From the NCBI RefSeq assembly GCF_007097145.1, contig NZ_VJVZ01000009.1:62001-126000 (forward strand): a stretch of DNA of 64,000 nucleotides, written 5' to 3'. The notes under the pieces were generated by a model. The model saw only the letters and a list, made by a program, of their open reading frames with translations, did not search any database and had not been told where the DNA came from. The translations under genes were made by a program, and so were the position numbers. This DNA comes from Flavobacterium zepuense. GTDB lineage: Bacteria; Bacteroidota; Bacteroidia; Flavobacteriales; Flavobacteriaceae. This document shows, one piece after another, positions 59,013 to 64,000 of this stretch. The number at the start of each line of letters is the position of its first letter. Position 1 is the first letter of the stretch.

Positions 59013-59020
59013 TATTTTTG
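59013..59020 (+). promoter_or_regulatory. -7 box TATTTTTG for def
   Basis: Matches TAnnTTTG, 57 bases before the def ATG. Confidence 0.55.
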
Positions 59021-59077
59021 CCGGACGGAATAATGGCATTTTGAAGCCAATGTGCTGAATTTAAAAGCAAAACGATT

Positions 59078-59665
59078 ATGATACTACCCATAGTAGGCTA
59101 CGGCGACCCGGTATTAAGGAAAAAAGCGGTGGAGATACCTAAAGAATATCCGGCACTTAAGCAAATTGTTGCCGATATGTACGATACCATGTATAACGCT
59201 TATGGTGTGGGGCTTGCAGCGCCGCAGGTAGGGCTTTCTATACGCCTGTTTGTTATAGATACCCGACCGTTTAGCGATGATGAAGACCTTAGCAAAGAAG
59301 AGCAGGAAGTGCTTTCTGCATTTAAAAAGACCTTTATTAACGCCACTATTGTAAAAGAAGAGGGCGAAGAATGGTGCTTTAATGAGGGCTGCCTTAGTAT
59401 ACCAGAGGTTCGTGAGGATGTGTACCGCCACGAAAAAATTACCATAGAGTATTTTGATGAAGATTTTAATAAGCATACCGATGTGTACGATGGCCTTATA
59501 GCCCGTGTGATTCAGCATGAGTATGACCATATAGAAGGTATTTTGTTTACCGATAAAATATCATCGCTTAAAAAGCGTTTAATACAAAAAAAGCTACAGA
59601 ACATAATGGAGGGCAAAACAAGACCGGATTATAAAATGAAATTTGTTGCCAAAAAAGGCAGATAA
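59078..59665 (+). CDS. def: Peptide deformylase
   Basis: The 195-residue enzyme removes the formyl group from the first methionine of new proteins. All three motifs are present: GVGLAAPQVG (43-52), EGCLSIP (103-109) and QHEYDHIEG (146-154), giving the Cys and two His metal ligands and the catalytic glutamate. Downstream come the DUF5606 gene after 60 bases and mazG, a common gene order in Flavobacteria. Confidence 0.98.
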   Translation: MILPIVGYGDPVLRKKAVEIPKEYPALKQIVADMYDTMYNAYGVGLAAPQVGLSIRLFVIDTRPFSDDEDLSKEEQEVLSAFKKTFINATIVKEEGEEWCFNEGCLSIPEVREDVYRHEKITIEYFDEDFNKHTDVYDGLIARVIQHEYDHIEGILFTDKISSLKKRLIQKKLQNIMEGKTRPDYKMKFVAKKGR

Positions 59666-59725
59666 TTTTTGTTTTTAAAGTCAAAGATTAGATATTTGCC
59701 AACCTATTAAAAAGACAGAACAATA

Positions 59726-60184
59726 ATGAGCATCGAAAAAATATTAGCTATTTCCGGAAAACCGGGTTTATATGAGTTAAAGCTTCAAACAAGGACCGGT
59801 TTTGTGGCTGAATCGCTAACTGACGGAAAAAAAATAACAGTAGGGTTAAGGAGCAACGTGAGCCTTTTATCTGAAATATCGGTATATTCTTATGATGGCG
59901 AAGTGCGCCTTGCTGAAGTTTTTCGCGCTATAGCCGAGAAAGAAGACAACGGCCCGGCACTATCTCACAAAGAAGATAACGCTGCACTTACTACCTATTT
60001 TAGGGAAGTATTGCCTGAGTTTGACGAAGACAGGGTTTATGCATCAGACATTAAAAAGATATTAAACTGGTATAACATGCTACAGCCAAAAGGCCTTGTT
60101 ACTAAAGACAAGCCTGCTGCTGCACCTGCACCGGTTGCCACTGAGGAAGCTCCTGCTGCCGAAGAGGTTAAAGCCGAAGAATAG
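59726..60184 (+). CDS. DUF5606 domain-containing protein
   Basis: The 152-residue protein starts SIEKILAISGKPGLYELKLQTRTGFVAESLTDGKKITVGLRSNVSLLSEISVYSYDGEVRL, a conserved domain I recognise as DUF5606, followed by DEDRVYASDIKKILNWYNML, and an Ala/Pro/Glu-rich disordered tail (about 128-152). Cytoplasmic. Found between def and mazG in many Flavobacteria; the function is unknown. The order suggests a link with translation or nucleotide quality control, an inference only. Confidence 0.9.
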   Translation: MSIEKILAISGKPGLYELKLQTRTGFVAESLTDGKKITVGLRSNVSLLSEISVYSYDGEVRLAEVFRAIAEKEDNGPALSHKEDNAALTTYFREVLPEFDEDRVYASDIKKILNWYNMLQPKGLVTKDKPAAAPAPVATEEAPAAEEVKAEE

Positions 60185-60207
60185 TATTTTTAAATCTATA
60201 TAATTAT

Positions 60208-60241
60208 CCTGCCTTTTACTTTTAAAGGGCAGGATTTTTTA
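60208..60241 (+). terminator. Terminator after the DUF5606 gene
   Basis: CCTGCCTTT (60208-60216) pairs with AAAGGGCAGG (60224-60233) allowing one G-U pair and a bulge, then TTTTTTT. Confidence 0.75.
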
Positions 60242-60282
60242 TTTGGTACACTTATGTTTAATTTTAGCCAAAATTTTCAGTT

Positions 60283-61056
60283 ATGAACACACGCCAGCAG
60301 CAGCTTGATGCCTTTAACAGGCTTTTGGATATAATGGACGACCTCCGCGAAAAATGCCCGTGGGATAAAAAGCAAACGCTGCAAAGCCTGCGCCACCTTA
60401 CCATAGAGGAAACCTACGAGCTTGGCGATGCGATACTGGATAACGACCTGCCCGAAATTAAAAAAGAGCTGGGCGACCTGCTGCTGCACCTTGTTTTTTA
60501 TGCTAAAATAGGCAGCGAAACCGGCGATTTTGATATTGCCGATGTAGCCAACAGCATTAGCGATAAGCTGATACACCGCCATCCGCACATATATGGCGAT
60601 GTGGTTGTGGAGAATGAAGAGCAGGTTAAGCAAAACTGGGAAAAACTAAAGCTGAAGGAAGGCAAAACATCTGTTTTAGAAGGCGTGCCCAAAAGCCTGC
60701 CTGCGCTGGTTAAGGCCAGCCGTATTCAGGATAAGGCTAAGGGCGTTGGTTTCGACTGGGAGATGCCGGAGCAGGTATGGGAAAAAGTTCAGGAGGAGTT
60801 GCAGGAGTTTCATGATGAAGTTAAGGCAGGCGATAAAGACAAGACCGAAGCCGAGTTTGGCGATGTGCTGTTCTCGCTTATTAACTACGCCCGATTTTTA
60901 GATATTAATCCCGAAGACGCGCTGGAGCGTACCAACAAGAAATTTATAAAACGTTTTATGTACCTTGAAAGTAAGGCGTCGGAGCTTGGTAAACCCCTTG
61001 CCGATATGACCCTTGCGGAGATGGATGTGTTTTGGAACGAAGCCAAGAAATTATAA
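60283..61056 (+). CDS. mazG: Nucleoside triphosphate pyrophosphohydrolase
   Basis: The 257-residue all-helical enzyme hydrolyses NTPs to NMP and PPi, cleaning damaged nucleotides or modulating ppGpp. Each half holds the MazG motif EExxE(12-28)ExxD: LRHLTIEETYELGDAI...EIKKELGDLLLHLVFYAKIG in the first, EELQEFHDEVKAGDKDKTEAEFGDVLFSLINYAR in the second. CPWDKKQTLQSL near the N terminus is typical. Its stop overlaps the next start as TAATG. Confidence 0.96.
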   Translation: MNTRQQQLDAFNRLLDIMDDLREKCPWDKKQTLQSLRHLTIEETYELGDAILDNDLPEIKKELGDLLLHLVFYAKIGSETGDFDIADVANSISDKLIHRHPHIYGDVVVENEEQVKQNWEKLKLKEGKTSVLEGVPKSLPALVKASRIQDKAKGVGFDWEMPEQVWEKVQEELQEFHDEVKAGDKDKTEAEFGDVLFSLINYARFLDINPEDALERTNKKFIKRFMYLESKASELGKPLADMTLAEMDVFWNEAKKL

Positions 61057-62192
61057 TGAACAGAATTTTACTTATTTGCCTGCTGTTTAGCGGGCTTTGT
61101 TTTGGACAAAAAACTACCGTAGCTGATTTAGAAATTAAGTTAGAACCCGGCGCTACCGAAGAACTGATGTATGGCTTTGCTGCCGGCGACCGCGTTATCT
61201 TTATCCTTGAGCCTAACGGTGCCCCGGTTACCGAAGTCACTGTTTTACAATACCCCGATGTGGTTAAATACCGCAATCAGGAAATTAAAAAAGAAGAGAA
61301 AAACGAATTCACGGTAACGGATAAGTCGGTTTTTGTGTTTAAGTTTGTTAATAAGGCTAAAGGCAAGCGCAGCTGTAACATACTCGTACAGCGTGTTGCT
61401 AAAAATGCTGACACCAGGAACTTTAATACCGCTGTAAAGTGGGTAACGGTTCAGGATACGGTGTATACATCGGTTACTAAAGATGCCGTTGCAGGGTATG
61501 ATACGCTGCATGTGCAAAAAAACCGCAGGGTAATTGCCTTGCAAAAAAAGTATGAAGAAGCTGTACTGGATAAAACCCAGCGCGTAAACGCGAAATCATC
61601 GTTAGCTGAAACTAAAGCGGCAGTGTCATTTACGCTCCCAGTAAACAGCATTACTAAAGATGAAACTAAAAAAGTGGTTGCCTGGGCGTATTGGGTTGGC
61701 GTAGGCAAGGAGAGTAACGAATACTGGAACCAAAACCGCAAATCGATCGTGGAGGGTGTAAAAGGCGTTGCCAGCTATTTTACCACGCCATTGGGTGGTG
61801 TAGCAGCCGGTGTTGTTGCCAACCTGGCCATACCTGCCATAGGCGAGGATATTCAGTATGCACTGGTAAATGAGTTTAACAGCAAGCTATTCTTTCAGGA
61901 TAAAACGTATAAATCGTATGATGAAGGTAAAGGCACCGCAGCCTACAAACGCTTTACCGATGCGACCATGCTACAGGGCAAATTTTATATGGCATTGGCA
62001 AACGACAACTTAGTGCAGCCGGTTGATGTAAACGTAAAGGTATCAGCCATTATAGAGCATATAAAGTACAAGGATGAAAAATATACCGATACCACTATTA
62101 CCCCACGTTACGAAAAAAAGATAATCCGCGAACCGCAAATTGTAACGAGCAAAATACCTGTTACTTTTGATTATAATAATAGAACCCTTTAG
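61056..62192 (+). CDS. Exported protein, unknown function
   Basis: The start is MNRILLICLLFSGLCFGQ, a signal peptide, sharing one base with the mazG stop (TAATG), so the two are translationally coupled. The 378-residue chain begins with a beta-rich domain (YGFAAGDRVIFILEPNGAPVTEVTVLQYPDVVKY...FTVTDKSVFVFKFVNKAKGKRSCNILVQRVA), then a helical central part, a Gly/Ala-rich segment TTPLGGVAAGVVANLAIPAIGED (about 250-272) that could be a membrane or oligomer segment, and a C-terminal beta region. Its coupling to mazG is odd for an exported protein. Not recognised as a named family. Confidence 0.8.
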   Translation: MNRILLICLLFSGLCFGQKTTVADLEIKLEPGATEELMYGFAAGDRVIFILEPNGAPVTEVTVLQYPDVVKYRNQEIKKEEKNEFTVTDKSVFVFKFVNKAKGKRSCNILVQRVAKNADTRNFNTAVKWVTVQDTVYTSVTKDAVAGYDTLHVQKNRRVIALQKKYEEAVLDKTQRVNAKSSLAETKAAVSFTLPVNSITKDETKKVVAWAYWVGVGKESNEYWNQNRKSIVEGVKGVASYFTTPLGGVAAGVVANLAIPAIGEDIQYALVNEFNSKLFFQDKTYKSYDEGKGTAAYKRFTDATMLQGKFYMALANDNLVQPVDVNVKVSAIIEHIKYKDEKYTDTTITPRYEKKIIREPQIVTSKIPVTFDYNNRTL

Positions 62193-62284
62193 GCTAATCA
62201 TAGTCGTGAAATAAAAAATGGTCGAAATTTCGTCCGACCGTGACTATTTTCGGGCAGTTTTTTTGGAGGAAAAAATAATAGAAT

Positions 62285-62310
62285 AGCCCGTCAAATAATC
62301 CTGCCGGGCT
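62285..62310 (-). terminator. Terminator after the GH30 gene
   Basis: AGCCCG (62285-62290) pairs with CGGGCT (62305-62310); the minus strand continues ATTCTATTATTTTTT. Confidence 0.65.
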
Positions 62311-62347
62311 AAAATCATAATCCTTAATTTGAAATTCGTAAATCCTA

Positions 62348-64000
62348 TTATTCTTTAAGTAGTTTTAGTGTCCTTATACCACCGTTGCTGTTTTCATAAC
62401 GGATAAGGTAATACCCTGCCGAAAGGTTTTCTATATCAATGGTATTTTCGCCCTCGGTAACTTTACCTGTGCTGATTATATTTCCTGTAAGGCCTATAAG
62501 GGTATAGGTTCCTGCTTCGCCACTGGTTAAAGTAACCGTATTGCTGGCCGGGTTAGGGAAAACCGAAAGGCTTTTTACCATAACGGTACTATCTGTAATT
62601 TCGTTGGTATCTTTATCTGGCTGACCCATTTTTGCAGTGCTTTCTACCTGGTTAAGCTGCCATTGCTGGTTAGTACCACCGCCATATGCCCAAACTTGTA
62701 TCAGTGCGCCATTGGCTGTAGAAACATCTGTAACATCAAGCGCTTTGCCGCTGTATACGTTGTCTATCCTGTAGTAACCGTCGCCTACACTGGCTACGGT
62801 CCATTTAGAGGTATTATCGTTTGTAAAGCTCCTTTGCTGCACTTTAATACCGTCGGCTGTACTGGCACTGGCAAGCGCTAAGTACATTCCTGTAGATTTT
62901 ACCCTTATGTAATACTGTCCATTGCCTGCGTTTTCAAACCTCCAGCGCTGGTTGCTGCCGCCGCCATTGGTAAGTTCCCACTGCTGTATAGGCGAGCCGC
63001 TTGTAGTAGCATTGTTGGCAACATCAAGGCCTTTTGCACTTAGCCTTGAAACGATGTTGTAGTAGCCCGGAAATCCTGATGGTGGAGGAGTAGTGTTATC
63101 TGTCCATTTAAAGCTTACGGCTGATGATGCAGGCACGGTATAGTTAAATGCATTACCACCCTGAACCACTTTAACCGTATTGCTGCCACCTGCGTTGTAA
63201 ATAACAAGCACGGTAGAGCCATCAGTATTTTTAAAGGCCGATGTGGTTATGCTGCCGTTTGTACTGCTGCTGCCAATTCTTACCGCGCCGTTCTTTACAA
63301 ATTTAGATATTTGCCCTATAATGTAGTAGGGGCTGTTGCGGGTGTAGCTTGTACTGTTGTTAACCGTAATAGCACCAAGGCAGGTAGTACAGCCACCGGG
63401 TGTCCTGGGGCCATATTGCGGGTTGTTGGCAAGGTTCCATTCCAGCGCAACTTTTGCCCAGTTGTTAACCGACCCTAAAATTACGTTTTGCATGTGCCAG
63501 CCAAAATCGCCACTAAAGCTGCCCGGGCCGCCTACCCACTGCTCTGTAAAATACACATTTTTACCGGTAGCATTTTTTACGGTTGTCATGGCCGATATGT
63601 TGCCTGAATACAGGTGAAACGCCGCGCCATCTACATAGCCGCTGTTATTTAATACATCTATAGGGTAAGCGGTGTTATCACAGTTATGGTCGAAAGCAAT
63701 GATCTTGATGCCTCCGAAACCGGCAGCCGACATTTGCGGGCCTAAATGGTTATTGATGAAATCTTTCTGCTGGGCAGAGTTCATAGTCATACTTGGCTCG
63801 TTGTATGGGTTTTCCGGCTCATTTTGCGGTGTGATGCCCCAAATATTGATGCCCTGTGCCTGCATTGCCTGAAAGTATTTTACAAAATACCTTGCGTACG
63901 CCGAATAATAGTTGGTTTGCAGGCTGCCGCCCACCCAGCTGTTATTGGTTTTCATCCAGCGGGGAGCGCTCCACGGGGTTGCCAGTATCTTGATGTTGGG
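62348..64000 (-). CDS. Glycoside hydrolase family 30 with ricin-type lectin and T9SS domains, 5' end beyond window
   Basis: The frame stays open to base 64000; 551 residues are visible. It begins with PNIKILATPWSAPRWMKTN, a GH30 hallmark, followed by the acid/base glutamate in GITPQNEPEN and the nucleophile in VYFTEQWVGG. After the GH30 beta-domain (to about residue 300 of the visible part) comes a ricin B-type beta-trefoil (YNIVSRLSAKGLDVANNAT..., with QQWEL, NQRWRF and NQQWQL repeats) and a type A T9SS domain (LSVFPNPASNTVTLTSG...GYYLIRYEN). Substrate probably a beta-1,6-glucan, glucosylceramide-type or related glycan. A Met at 63955 is internal. Confidence 0.94.
   Translation of the reverse strand, partial: PNIKILATPWSAPRWMKTNNSWVGGSLQTNYYSAYARYFVKYFQAMQAQGINIWGITPQNEPENPYNEPSMTMNSAQQKDFINNHLGPQMSAAGFGGIKIIAFDHNCDNTAYPIDVLNNSGYVDGAAFHLYSGNISAMTTVKNATGKNVYFTEQWVGGPGSFSGDFGWHMQNVILGSVNNWAKVALEWNLANNPQYGPRTPGGCTTCLGAITVNNSTSYTRNSPYYIIGQISKFVKNGAVRIGSSSTNGSITTSAFKNTDGSTVLVIYNAGGSNTVKVVQGGNAFNYTVPASSAVSFKWTDNTTPPPSGFPGYYNIVSRLSAKGLDVANNATTSGSPIQQWELTNGGGSNQRWRFENAGNGQYYIRVKSTGMYLALASASTADGIKVQQRSFTNDNTSKWTVASVGDGYYRIDNVYSGKALDVTDVSTANGALIQVWAYGGGTNQQWQLNQVESTAKMGQPDKDTNEITDSTVMVKSLSVFPNPASNTVTLTSGEAGTYTLIGLTGNIISTGKVTEGENTIDIENLSAGYYLIRYENSNGGIRTLKLLKE

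Noticed and set aside
58715..59077. A small RNA or riboswitch in the long gap before def
   Set aside because: Only repeat-like AATTAG words and a promoter box are visible; no compact conserved fold could be drawn.
1..64000. Insertion sequences, prophage, integron or rRNA/tRNA genes
   Set aside because: No transposase, integrase, phage structural gene or recognisable tRNA cloverleaf was seen on either strand.

Overview
The window reads as a chromosomal segment of a Bacteroidota species, most likely a Flavobacterium-like member of the Flavobacteriaceae. Reasons: several upstream regions carry the Bacteroidota -7 box TAnnTTTG (two with TTG exactly 19 bases upstream); three proteins end in type IX secretion sorting domains; Bacteroidota-typical families occur (CarboxypepD_reg/TonB-plug fusions, DUF5606, a 950-residue CarB, SO2930-type diheme cytochrome); and the intergenic DNA is rich in palindromic and word-like repeats. 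I saw no rRNA, tRNA, CRISPR array, prophage or intact insertion sequence.

Layout. 1-7.5 kb: end of murA, a small secreted protein, an ECF sigma factor overlapping a large membrane protein (anti-sigma-like N terminus, TonB-plug-like and VWA domains), a predicted beta-propeller and a PPK2 kinase. 7.6-19.8 kb: transporters and housekeeping enzymes (OMP, MATE, MeaB, Rrf2/NAD(P)-binding pair, AEC permease, Fsr-like MFS, App1 phosphatase, DoxX, FAD oxidase, Na+/H+ antiporter, a 37-residue lysine-rich protein). 19.9-27 kb: a tandem pair of secreted paralogues, mtaB, a minus-strand operon (pirin, GNAT, SDR, methyltransferase, 46-residue protein), a hydrolase and a lytic transglycosylase. 27.4-35.8 kb: the complete isoleucine/valine operon ilvE-D-B-N-C-A. 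35.8-44 kb: thioredoxin-like protein, LMW-PTP-like protein, GH16 lipoprotein, HepT/MntA module, TPR protein, rpmH, carB. 44-64 kb: S9 peptidase, CotH/lamin-tail T9SS protein, Kir channel, T9SS cupredoxin, diheme cytochrome, thioesterase, rmuC, three broken tandem secreted-protein genes, FUSC transporter, def-DUF5606-mazG and a GH30 glycosidase running off the end.

The most notable feature is the 700-base leader of the ilv operon. It encodes two successive short peptides (19 and 17 codons) very rich in Ile and Val codons, each followed by an intrinsic terminator. The second has a clear competing antiterminator whose 5' arm begins at the peptide's stop codon. This looks like two ribosome-mediated attenuators in series, sensing Ile/Val supply before ilvE is transcribed. 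The gaps inside the same operon hold several different palindromic repeat families. A second highlight is 53.7-55.6 kb: three consecutive genes sharing a nearly identical signal peptide, each broken by a different single lesion (nonsense, +1, -1).
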